The notes below the pieces were generated by a model. The model was given only the letters and a program-made list of their open reading frames with translations. It did not search any database and was not told the DNA's origin. This document shows positions 7,119 to 14,692 of a stretch of DNA of 17,794 bases, piece by piece (positions within the stretch are counted from its first letter, which is position 1; the number at the start of each line of letters is the position of its first letter). The position numbers and the translations under genes are program-made. This DNA is from an uncultured Verrucomicrobiales bacterium (GTDB taxonomy: Bacteria; Verrucomicrobiota; Verrucomicrobiae; Limisphaerales; CANJSG01). The stretch covers positions 1 to 17,794 of the forward strand of contig CAMLMI010000058.1 in the NCBI GenBank assembly GCA_946480965.1, in the 5' to 3' direction.

Positions 7119-7272
7119 TTAGAACACATGAGAAATCACGCTTCTCGAAATGATGTTTGAAGACAAGACAGGTTCTCAAGGCTTTGACCGCTCTTGTGTT
7201 CCGACAACATCGCTTTAATCCCATGACGAGAGTGTCGACTTTCTCTGAATGCCGCAACGATCTGATACACCC

Positions 7273-8142
7273 ATGAAACTGAACCTCTTGCGTATCTTCA
7301 CTTATAACCCGGCTGTCCCTTCGGGCAGAGCTCAACAGCGCCACGCTGATTTGAAGTCGGGGTTCACTTTGATCGAGTTGTTGGTGGTGATTGCCATCAT
7401 TGCGATTCTGGCGGGGATGTTGTTGCCCGCCTTGAGCAAGGCCAAGGCGAAGACCCAAGGTATTCAGTGCATGAACAACTCGAAGCAGTTGCTCTTGGCT
7501 TGGACGATGTATACGGCCGACAATCAAGAGAAGTTTCCCTTGGTGCTTGAAAACGCGGGTAACGTTCTGGTTTATAATGAAGCGTGGACCTCAGGAACCT
7601 TGGGTGACATCAATCAAGCTGTAGACAAGACGATTTTGGAGCGAGGCCAGATATGGCCATACAATAAAAATCACGCAATCTATAAGTGCCCAGGTGATCC
7701 CGCGTTTCGGACCGTAGCTGGGCAGCGGATTCCGACGATTCGCAGCATTTCCGCGAGTCAGGTTTTTAGCACTACAGCAAGCTGGCTGCCGATTGGCCAA
7801 TATTGGAACTATCGAAAATCTTCCGAGGTAAAGGGTAGCACATCTTCCACTTGGGTGTTCATTGATGAGCATCCTGAAAGCATCAATGACGGCGGTTTTG
7901 CGGTTCAGATGTGGGTGAAAGGGGTGCATACTGGAGCGGCTCGTATCGTTGATGGTCCGGCGGGCTATCATGGGGGGGCTGCAGGATTGGCTTTCTTGGA
8001 TGGTCATTCCGTTGTTCGCAAGTGGCGCCACAAGGATGTGTATAACAACAATGCCCCAGACACTTCGGTTAATTACCAAGAGGACATGGATTGGCTGTCC
8101 CGAAACACGACCGTCTCCAGGACGCTTCCTCCTTGGCAGTGA
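7273..8142 (+). CDS. Pseudopilin B: prepilin-type N-terminal cleavage/methylation protein, H-X9-DG family
   Basis: From the ATG at 7273 this is 289 aa; an in-frame ATG at 7249 would add eight residues, and neither has a clear Shine-Dalgarno. I prefer 7273 because it gives a leader beginning MKLNLLRIF. Cleavage is predicted after LKSG, before [19 protein letters not shown], with glycine at -1. Numbered from 7273, it has paired cysteines at C66 (QCMNN) and C139 (KCPGD), [10 protein letters not shown] around 199-208, and H233-x9-D243-G244 ([12 protein letters not shown]). It is clearly a homologue of pseudopilin A and ends with a related tail ([10 protein letters not shown] against [10 protein letters not shown]). 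The DNA looks noticeably less GC-rich than pseudopilin A, with many T- or A-ending codons. It precedes a second giant secreted protein by 279 bp. Confidence 0.92.
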   Translation: MKLNLLRIFTYNPAVPSGRAQQRHADLKSGFTLIELLVVIAIIAILAGMLLPALSKAKAKTQGIQCMNNSKQLLLAWTMYTADNQEKFPLVLENAGNVLVYNEAWTSGTLGDINQAVDKTILERGQIWPYNKNHAIYKCPGDPAFRTVAGQRIPTIRSISASQVFSTTASWLPIGQYWNYRKSSEVKGSTSSTWVFIDEHPESINDGGFAVQMWVKGVHTGAARIVDGPAGYHGGAAGLAFLDGHSVVRKWRHKDVYNNNAPDTSVNYQEDMDWLSRNTTVSRTLPPWQ

Positions 8143-8421
8143 CTTTTGAGAAGGAGCCTTGCTGCTTCTGTGATTGCGGCGCAGCAGAATGGTGGTTGGC
8201 GAGGCTAACTCAGAGCTTGGGGAGGCGATTTTATCGGACTCCCAAAACTTTAATCCAAGATTTGTTCCTGCAACTTTGGTCTTTGTCGCAGCGCTTCTTG
8301 GACTGGTTCGCTTTCCTGCTGTGCTGTTCCGAGCCGATTAGATTGGGCACATGACAGATGTCGGTTCGCGCCTCGAAGGCATTGATGCTTTGCTTCCACC
8401 CCCTAACCTCAAAAATAACCA
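8143..8421 (+). other. Intergenic leader before the discoidin-like secreted protein gene
   Basis: No coding frame is credible in this 279-bp stretch. One weak hairpin is visible soon after the pseudopilin stop (TGCTGC 8160-8165 with GCAGCA 8181-8186, no T-tract). I could not pick a confident promoter. The last bases before the ATG are A-rich (CAAAAATAACCA) without a Shine-Dalgarno, similar to the A/C-rich run before the LamG gene at 1622. Confidence 0.4.
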
Positions 8422-11400
8422 ATGAAACAGAGATTCGTTCCATTGCTGGCGGCCGCGCTCGCGGCGGAGTCGGCGTATGCAGTATTCCTACCAGTTCCGT
8501 TGGCGCCTTCCAGCTTCAATGCCGATGTGGTGATTGAAAAGGATGCTACTCCGGTGCTGAACGCCAGAACCACCGCTTCGGTGGACGGCGGCACCAACAA
8601 CACCGGGAACACATGGTATGAAGTGGGCTACAACCGGGACAATCCGACCACGGGGTTGCCGGCGGCCGGGAGCACTTTCACCCATCAATCCTTCCCGGAT
8701 CGCTCCTACACGATGGCTCCCAGCTATACCGACGCCAACAATGCGATCCTGATCAACACCGTGGTGACGAACGCCACTTGGACGTTCACCACCCCCGCCG
8801 CGTATGGCGCTCTTTCCATCGTCGGCAGTTCCGGCAACGGTGGCGGCAACATCACGGCGGTGGTCCTGCACCAGGACGGCACGACCCAGACCAACGTGTT
8901 CAATCCCTCCGATTGGTTCGGCCGGGCCAACCAGGCTTGGACCGGCAGCGGGCGCGTGACCGCGCCTGACTTCGGGTTCGCGAACGTCAACGAGCAGAAC
9001 CCCCGGCTCAATTCCTCCGAGTTCGCCATCGCCAACACCACCAGCCCGATTGTCAGCATCAATTTCCGGTATTCGACCGGCGGAGCGAATGTTCACAACG
9101 TCCTCTTTGCGATCAGCGGCGGCGCCACCACCACGGGAGCCTTCACCCCGATTCCCGTGACCGGCTACACCTACGACATGGTGGTCGAAGCGGAAGCTCC
9201 TGTGCGGGGGCGTATTGTGGATTCCGAGGGTAATCCGGCCACCACCCATACGCTGGATGGGGATGCCAATACCGCGAACACTTGGTATGAGCGTGGCTAC
9301 AACCAGAACAACCCCATCACCATCGGAACCAATGCGGCTTTCAGCGGTTTGCCTGCGCCCGGAAGCATCGTCCAGAGCACGAACGGAACGTATTCGTTCC
9401 AGATGCCGCCCAGCTATAAGCAGCCCAATGCGGCTTATTTCAACACCGCGCTTGAGACCAATCTGACCATCACCCCTGCGACTCCGACGGCGGCCACGGT
9501 GTTGTCGTTCCTCGGCGGGTCGGGCGGCGGCCAGGCCAACCTAGGCTACACCGTGCATCACCAGAACGGTGCGACCCAGTCGGGAATCCTCCCCATCCTC
9601 GACTGGTTCAACGGTGCGACTCCCGTGTTTTCCGCCCGGGGCCGCGTGGCTGCCGATTCCGGCGTCTTCAATGCGGTCGGCACCGTCAATCCGAAGCTCT
9701 TCGCGGCGGACATCGTCCTCCAGAACACCGTGAGTCCCGTCACCAGCATCGACCTGCACTATGTCACGACCGGACCTCGTCCTTCGATCTTCGCGTTGAG
9801 CGCCAGCACGTCCGACGAACTGCCGTTCTTCCTCGTGCAGCCTGCCGGAGTTCGGAACTACGCTGGTTCCACCGCTAGCTTTGGTGCGGTCGCCTCCGGA
9901 ACGGGCACGGTTTCCTACCAGTGGCAAAAAGGCACTAACGGCGTGTTCGTGAACCTGTCCAACGGCGGCAACATCTCCGGTGCCACCACCACGAATCTCG
10001 TCATCACCTCCTATACTGCGGCTGACGAGGCCGACTATCGTGCCGTGGCCAGCAACGCCGCCGGATCGGCCAACAGCGCTGCTGCCCGCCTTACCGTGGT
10101 CTCCACCCTGTCGGACATCACCACCCCGGGTGATCCGATCACCAAGGCCGGCAGCGGAACTGATACCGACAATCCGCCCAACGAGGCCTTTGCGAACGCG
10201 ATCAATGACACCATGGCCAAGTGGCTCCACCGCGATGGCAACAATGCCGCACCGTTCGTGGGCCCTGTTGGCTTCGAGATCCGCCCCTCCGTCGGACGCA
10301 CCTTGGTCACCGGCCTGCGGTTCTACACCGCCAACGATGATGCGAACCGTGATCCCGCCGACTACATGCTGGAAGGTTCCAACAACGGCGGAGCTACCTG
10401 GACGCTGATCTCCTCCAACCTGCTGGCGCTGCCCACCGCCCGCAACGGAACAGCGGCCGACGGGGTTGATCCCTTAGCCCGTAACTACCAGCAGGTGCTC
10501 TTCCCGAACACCGTAGGCTACAGCCGGTATCGTCTGCTGTTCCACAATGTCAGGAACAACGCGGCCACGGGACTCCTCCAACTCGGGGAAATCGAGTTTC
10601 TTGGAATCGTAGACAACAGCCCAGGACTACCCGGAGTTGCAGTGACGAGAACCTTGGTCCATGCGGTCAACGGAACCTCGGCTGCGTTTGAAGGCAGCGC
10701 CGATGGCAACCCCGCTCCGACCAGCCTGCGCTGGGTCAAGCTGGGCGCGGGTGGCGGAACCTTGACGGACGGAGGCAAGATCAGCGGTGCCACCACCGCC
10801 AACTTGACGATCAACCCCGTGGACTTCACCGACGCTGGTTCTTACGCCTTTGTCGCCCAGAATTCCGTCGGCTCCGTCACCAGCGCACCGATCTCCTTGG
10901 TGATCTTCAGCGAGAAGACGGACATCTCAGCCGGCAGCGCGGTCACCTCGTTCGGCGGTGATGTGGACGCTGGCTTGGAAGGCACCTTCGCCATCAATGA
11001 CACCTATAGCCCGCATCAGAATCGGGGCAGCGGCCCCAATGCGGGTGCCGGTTTCCCTCCTTTCGTCGGGCCGGTCGGTTTGGTCATCACCCCGGCGGAG
11101 CCGACCATTGTCACCGGTCTGCGCATCTACGCTTCCGACAGCGAGCCGGGCCGCGATCCTTTGGACTATACGCTGGAGGGTTCGAACAACGGCACCACCT
11201 ACACGGTGATTTCGTCCGGGGTGGTCAATCTGCCGCTGGATCGCAACCTAGTCGCCAATGTGGTGGCTCCGAGCAACGACGACGGGTCTCCCAATTCGCT
11301 GCGGGAGTTCCTGTTCGCGAACGGCTCTTCCTACACCTCCTACCGGTTGACCTTCTCGGACATCCGCACGGGCGGAGACGAGGGCAACTCCAGCCTCCGT

Positions 11401-11622
11401 ATCGGTGAGATCGAGCTCTTGGGTGTCGTGGGCACCGCGACGCCGATCACCATGTCCATCACCAAGGTCAACGGAGGCCAGGTGCAGATCCAGTGGAGCA
11501 ACGGCTCCCTGATGGAAGCCAACAGCATCAATGGTCCTTGGACCACGAACGCGGCGGCCACCTCGCCGCTGACCATCACCCCGGCTGGAACGCAGAAGTT
11601 CTACCAGGCGGTCGGCCAATAA
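8422..11622 (+). CDS. Giant secreted protein with duplicated N-terminal module, two Ig-like and two discoidin-like domains
   Basis: The 1066-aa product has a signal peptide (MKQRFVPLLAAALAAESAYA). Residues about 33-234 and 251-462 are two copies of one beta-rich module; shared landmarks are NTWYE-x-GYN, GLPA-x-GS, a PSY segment and a DWF segment, each copy ending in an F-A-hydrophobic-S stretch. Next come Ig-like 1 (467-561), an F5/8 type C (discoidin)-like domain (563-731, with DYMLEGSNNGGATWTLIS and LQLGEIEFLG), Ig-like 2 (745-830), a second discoidin-like domain (831-1004, DYTLEGSNNGTTYTVIS and LRIGEIELLG) and a C-terminal module (1007-1066, GGQVQIQW, ATSPLTITP, FYQA). Discoidin-like folds often bind carbohydrates, which makes glycan contact plausible but unproven. 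No catalytic residues and no PEP-CTERM anchor are seen. It follows pseudopilin B and ends at a strong terminator. Confidence 0.9.
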   Translation: MKQRFVPLLAAALAAESAYAVFLPVPLAPSSFNADVVIEKDATPVLNARTTASVDGGTNNTGNTWYEVGYNRDNPTTGLPAAGSTFTHQSFPDRSYTMAPSYTDANNAILINTVVTNATWTFTTPAAYGALSIVGSSGNGGGNITAVVLHQDGTTQTNVFNPSDWFGRANQAWTGSGRVTAPDFGFANVNEQNPRLNSSEFAIANTTSPIVSINFRYSTGGANVHNVLFAISGGATTTGAFTPIPVTGYTYDMVVEAEAPVRGRIVDSEGNPATTHTLDGDANTANTWYERGYNQNNPITIGTNAAFSGLPAPGSIVQSTNGTYSFQMPPSYKQPNAAYFNTALETNLTITPATPTAATVLSFLGGSGGGQANLGYTVHHQNGATQSGILPILDWFNGATPVFSARGRVAADSGVFNAVGTVNPKLFAADIVLQNTVSPVTSIDLHYVTTGPRPSIFALSASTSDELPFFLVQPAGVRNYAGSTASFGAVASGTGTVSYQWQKGTNGVFVNLSNGGNISGATTTNLVITSYTAADEADYRAVASNAAGSANSAAARLTVVSTLSDITTPGDPITKAGSGTDTDNPPNEAFANAINDTMAKWLHRDGNNAAPFVGPVGFEIRPSVGRTLVTGLRFYTANDDANRDPADYMLEGSNNGGATWTLISSNLLALPTARNGTAADGVDPLARNYQQVLFPNTVGYSRYRLLFHNVRNNAATGLLQLGEIEFLGIVDNSPGLPGVAVTRTLVHAVNGTSAAFEGSADGNPAPTSLRWVKLGAGGGTLTDGGKISGATTANLTINPVDFTDAGSYAFVAQNSVGSVTSAPISLVIFSEKTDISAGSAVTSFGGDVDAGLEGTFAINDTYSPHQNRGSGPNAGAGFPPFVGPVGLVITPAEPTIVTGLRIYASDSEPGRDPLDYTLEGSNNGTTYTVISSGVVNLPLDRNLVANVVAPSNDDGSPNSLREFLFANGSSYTSYRLTFSDIRTGGDEGNSSLRIGEIELLGVVGTATPITMSITKVNGGQVQIQWSNGSLMEANSINGPWTTNAAATSPLTITPAGTQKFYQAVGQ

Positions 11623-11637
11623 GCCTTCTTCCAACAC

Positions 11638-11675
11638 AAAGCCCGGACTTCGTGAGAAGTCCGGGCTTTTTCTTT
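11638..11675 (+). terminator. Strong intrinsic terminator, probably bidirectional
   Basis: AAAGCCCGGACTTC (11638-11651) pairs perfectly over 14 bp with GAAGTCCGGGCTTT (11656-11669) around a GTGA tetraloop of GNRA type, followed by a T-rich tract to 11675. It lies 15 bp after the secreted protein's stop and 25 bp beyond the 3' end of hemC on the other strand, where the reverse reading gives GGGCTTTGTGTT. It thus separates the two convergent transcription units. Confidence 0.92.
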
Positions 11676-11699
11676 GCGGCTGTTGAACCAAAACCGATT

Positions 11700-12758
11700 T
11701 CAGCGAGAGACGACTTCGGCTGCTGCGGCGCGGCCGAGTTCGAGCGGTTGGAGCATCGGGCCGGAGCGGGCGATGCGTTTGGGGGGCGTGGTCTGGAAAC
11801 TGACAGCGTGGAACTTGAGCTGATGTCCGACAATCTCGGCATGGGCTCCGACAGGGCTGGCGCAGCCGCCGCCAATAGCGTTGAGGAAGGTGCGTTCAGC
11901 GAGCACGCAGCGCAGGGTGTTGCCGTGGTTCAAGGCGTTCACGATTTCGGCTCCGTCCGGATCGTTGGAGCGGATTTCCAAACCGATGGCGGCTTGGCCG
12001 ACGCATGGGATCATTTCCGAAACCGGAATCGGCGAGGCCAGGATGCCGGGAGGCAGCGAGAACTCCGGCACCCCGGTCGGGCGCGGACCGTGACGGAGCG
12101 AACCGTCGGGCCAGATCACCAGACCCAAGCGGGCCAAACCGGCGGCGGCGAGGATGGTGGCGTCGAGTTCATCGTTGTCGGCCAGCTTCTGGATGCGGGT
12201 GGGAACGTTGCCCCGGATGGGCACCACGTGGAGGTCGGGCCTCAGGGCCTTGAGCTGCGCTTCGCGGCGTGTGCTGCTGGTGGCGACGGTTGCGCCTTGG
12301 GGAAGGGCGGAGATCGCCAAGTGTTTGCCGAAACCACGTCGGGCCTTCTGTCCGGGAGCCCATTCTTCCGCCGCCGGTTGCTTGGCGGTAAGGGCCCGCG
12401 CCACTTGGCGGGCGTCGCGGTAGATGAGCACGTCGCGGGCATCGGCGCGTTTCAAGACACCTCCCAAAACCAAACCCTCGGGCAGCTCGGTCGGCAGATC
12501 CTTGAGGCTGTGGACAGCCACGGTCGCTTCGCCGGCGAGCAGGGCGTCCTCGATTTCCTTAGTGAAAAGTCCCTTGGGTAAATCCTGGTCGGGATTGGAG
12601 AGGGACGCGGTCTGGAGCTTGTCGCCGGTGGTCTTGATGATCTTCAGCTCGAAGCGGCGGCGGGGAAACTGGCGGCGGCAAAGGCCGAGAACGGTATGGG
12701 CCTGGGCGAGGGCCAACGCGGAACCGCGCGTGGCGATGAAGAGGGTTTCGGATTTCAA
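11700..12758 (-). CDS. hemC: Hydroxymethylbilane synthase (porphobilinogen deaminase)
   Basis: HemC joins four porphobilinogen molecules into hydroxymethylbilane in cytosolic tetrapyrrole synthesis. The 352-aa protein shows the family's landmarks: IATRGSALALAQ at the N-terminus, TTGDK, KGLFTKEIEDALL, HSLKDLP with the catalytic aspartate D87, TSSTRREAQL, RGNVPTR, ILAAAGLARLG, GQAAIGLEIR, and GGGCASPVGAHAE with C299 as the residue expected to carry the dipyrromethane cofactor. It is longer than the usual 305-320 aa because of two insertions, about 30 residues near 115-150 and about 20 residues near 214-246. The start is a TTG at 12758-12756, as no ATG fits. It is the last gene of a three-gene operon, 22 bp after hemA. 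Confidence 0.96.
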   Translation of the reverse strand: MKSETLFIATRGSALALAQAHTVLGLCRRQFPRRRFELKIIKTTGDKLQTASLSNPDQDLPKGLFTKEIEDALLAGEATVAVHSLKDLPTELPEGLVLGGVLKRADARDVLIYRDARQVARALTAKQPAAEEWAPGQKARRGFGKHLAISALPQGATVATSSTRREAQLKALRPDLHVVPIRGNVPTRIQKLADNDELDATILAAAGLARLGLVIWPDGSLRHGPRPTGVPEFSLPPGILASPIPVSEMIPCVGQAAIGLEIRSNDPDGAEIVNALNHGNTLRCVLAERTFLNAIGGGCASPVGAHAEIVGHQLKFHAVSFQTTPPKRIARSGPMLQPLELGRAAAAEVVSR

Positions 12759-12780
12759 AGCGACGGAGGGTTGGGCGGTT

Positions 12781-13803
12781 TCAGGGTTCGCGTTTCCGGG
12801 CGGCGATGAGTTCGGCGGCCTTCGCGACGATGATCTTCTCGCAGGCGGCGATCTCGTTGCGGCGCTGTTGCAGATAGCTGTCGGCGATGGCCTGGAGGTC
12901 GTCCACGTTGTAGAGATAGACGTTCTCCAGGAAGTTCACCTCGGGCTCGATGTCGCGGGGCACGGCGATGTCGATGAGGAGCAAGGGACGGTTGTGGCGC
13001 TGGGCCAAGAGCGGCGCGAGCTTCGCGCGGTCGAGCACGTAATGTGGGGCGGAGGTGGAGCTGATGACGATGTCCACATCGGCGAAAACGGAGCCCCACT
13101 GATCGAAGTGTATGGCGCGTCCGCCGAGCTCTTGGGCCAGGACTTCGGCACGGTCGTAGGATCGGTTGGAAACCAGGATGCTCTTGGCCCCTCGGCTCAA
13201 CAGCGCGCGCGCCGCCTTCTCCGAAGTGTCGCCCGCGCCGAGCACCATGACTTGGCGGTCGTTCAAGGAGCCGAAGATTTTCTCCGCCAGTTCCACGCTG
13301 GCCGACGCGACCGAGATGCTGCCGCGCTGGATGCCCGTCTCGGTGCGGAGCTGCTTGGCCACGTTGAAAGCCTTCTGGAACGCCTTGTTCAGGCGCGAGC
13401 CGGTGTGCTTGTGCTGGAGCGCGAGGTCGTAGGCCTTCTTGAGCTGGCCCAGGATTTCCGTCTCGCCGAGGACCATCGAATCCAAGCCGCTGGCGACCTT
13501 GAAGAGGTGCTCCAGGCTGTGCGGTTCACCGAGACGATAGAGCTCCGGGCCGATGTGGTCGGTGTGTTGGCGGGAGTCGGCGAGGAATCGTTCCAGGCGG
13601 ACAAAAGCCTCGGCTTCGGAGAGCTGGGTGGCGGCGTAGAGTTCGACGCGGTTGCAGGTGGAGAGGATGACCGCCTCGCTGGCCAGCCCAGCGTCGCGCA
13701 GATGGGCGAGCGTCTCCGGGATGGCCTGCTCGGCAAAGGCGAAGCGTTCCCGCAACGTCACGGGCGCCGTATGATGGCTGAGGCCGAGGACGACGACGTT
13801 CAC
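12781..13803 (-). CDS. hemA: Glutamyl-tRNA reductase, short form lacking most of the dimerisation domain
   Basis: GluTR reduces glutamyl-tRNA(Glu) to glutamate-1-semialdehyde with NADPH, the first committed step of the C5 tetrapyrrole pathway. From the GTG at 13803 the protein is 340 aa. It shows GLSHHTAPV (7-15), the nucleophile Cys50 in ILSTCNRVELYA, His99, SMVLGETEILGQ (109-120), QRGSISVASASVELA and the nucleotide-binding loop GAGDTSE (189-195), then DIAVPRDIEPEV (278-289) and NVDDL. Bacterial GluTR is usually about 420 aa. This one stops at the beginning of the C-terminal spinal helix and dimerisation domain (ending LIAARKREP), and only 22 bp separate it from hemC. The start overlaps the upstream gene's stop as GTGA, indicating translational coupling. 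The longer in-frame reading from 13947 would only translate the antisense of the upstream gene. Confidence 0.94.
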   Translation of the reverse strand: MNVVVLGLSHHTAPVTLRERFAFAEQAIPETLAHLRDAGLASEAVILSTCNRVELYAATQLSEAEAFVRLERFLADSRQHTDHIGPELYRLGEPHSLEHLFKVASGLDSMVLGETEILGQLKKAYDLALQHKHTGSRLNKAFQKAFNVAKQLRTETGIQRGSISVASASVELAEKIFGSLNDRQVMVLGAGDTSEKAARALLSRGAKSILVSNRSYDRAEVLAQELGGRAIHFDQWGSVFADVDIVISSTSAPHYVLDRAKLAPLLAQRHNRPLLLIDIAVPRDIEPEVNFLENVYLYNVDDLQAIADSYLQQRRNEIAACEKIIVAKAAELIAARKREP

Positions 13804-14618
13804 GGATGGTGGATGGGGGAGCCGAGATTGGAACCCCAGAAAGTCAGGATGATGATGATGAAGCCGCCGACGGCTCCCCAGGCGAAGCGGCGGCCGCGCT
13901 GGGAGAAACCCCAGCGCATCACCATCAACGCCAAATACAGCAGCCACAGCCCGATGGACCAGATCACCTTCAGGTCGCCGAAGAAGGTCTGCCCCTCCGG
14001 CAACGGCACCCAGATCGCGCCGATGGCCAGACCGGCGGTCAGGAGCACGAACCCCGCGACCATCAAGCGCCCGACCGTTTGCTCCAGCTTCTGGATCGAC
14101 GGCAAGAGCGAGAGCAGGGCGCGGGTCTTGTGGCGCTTCAGGTCGTTTTCCTGGCTGAGGAACATCAGGCCCGCCACGCTGGCCAGGCCGAAGGCGGCGT
14201 AGGCGAGGAGGATCATCGCGGCGTGCAGGCTGGTGGGGCCGTTGGCGAAGTTCGGATGGCCGTCATGCTTGACGTCGAGCGACGGCATGAGGGCGAAGAC
14301 GCCGATGCAGAACAGGACCGGCGACGCGAAGGCGCCGACGAAGCGGAGCTTGGGCGAGAAGTTCAGACCGTTGCAGACGCCGGCGATGCTCCAGGTGAGG
14401 AAGACCATCGCCTCGTAGAGGTTGTTCACCGGGCAACGGTCGAAGTAGAGGCCCCGCTTGCAGAGCGCGACGGTGTTCAGCACGAAGCCGACGAGCAGGA
14501 TGGCGAAATTGGTCCGGTCGTCCTGCCGGAAGCCGCGCCGCCAGAGGAAGACCGAATAGACCATGCTCACGCCGTAGAACAGCACGGCGAGCGCGAAGAA
14601 GGTTCGGTCGTTGAACAC
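13800..14618 (-). CDS. CcsA/HemX-like integral membrane protein (cytochrome c assembly family)
   Basis: The 272-aa protein has about eight membrane helices (roughly 5-25, 38-55, 70-85, 92-112, 131-155, 184-205, 215-236, 246-263). The segment CPVNNLYEAMVFLTW (62-76) matches the P-x-x-N-x-x-E pattern of CcsA-type proteins, and His132 in TSLHAAMILLAY is a likely heme-ligand position. The tryptophan-rich WWD motif of true cytochrome c heme lyases is degenerate: at 214-228 the reading is GDLKVIWSIGLWLLY, keeping D, K and W only. This resembles HemX/YpjD relatives, and Bacillus hemX sits in a hem operon and affects HemA levels. The start is GTG. It heads the operon, and its TGA overlaps the GTG of hemA by 4 bp. 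A heme-export or HemA-tuning role is inference; a true Ccs system would need a CcsB partner, absent here. Confidence 0.85.
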   Translation of the reverse strand: MFNDRTFFALAVLFYGVSMVYSVFLWRRGFRQDDRTNFAILLVGFVLNTVALCKRGLYFDRCPVNNLYEAMVFLTWSIAGVCNGLNFSPKLRFVGAFASPVLFCIGVFALMPSLDVKHDGHPNFANGPTSLHAAMILLAYAAFGLASVAGLMFLSQENDLKRHKTRALLSLLPSIQKLEQTVGRLMVAGFVLLTAGLAIGAIWVPLPEGQTFFGDLKVIWSIGLWLLYLALMVMRWGFSQRGRRFAWGAVGGFIIIILTFWGSNLGSPIHHP

Positions 14619-14692
14619 GCGCGGAAACTAAGGGCACGCGCGTTCGGGGCAAGACGGCAATTGGTCGTGTCCGGCCGGAAACTGCCCTCGGC

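Noticed and set aside
5290..11622. PEP-CTERM sorting signals on the giant proteins
   Set aside because: Neither C-terminus has a PEP motif, a hydrophobic helix or a basic tail; both end in a beta-type module.
12740..12800. Frameshift as the reason for the short HemA
   Set aside because: Only 22 bp lie between the hemA stop and the hemC start, and the hemC N-terminus is intact, so no displaced dimerisation domain can be encoded there.
13804..13947. Upstream start for hemA giving a 388-aa protein
   Set aside because: The extra 48 residues only read through the end of the CcsA/HemX-like gene; the GTG at 13803 gives the canonical MNVVVLGLSHHTAPV start and a 4-bp overlap.
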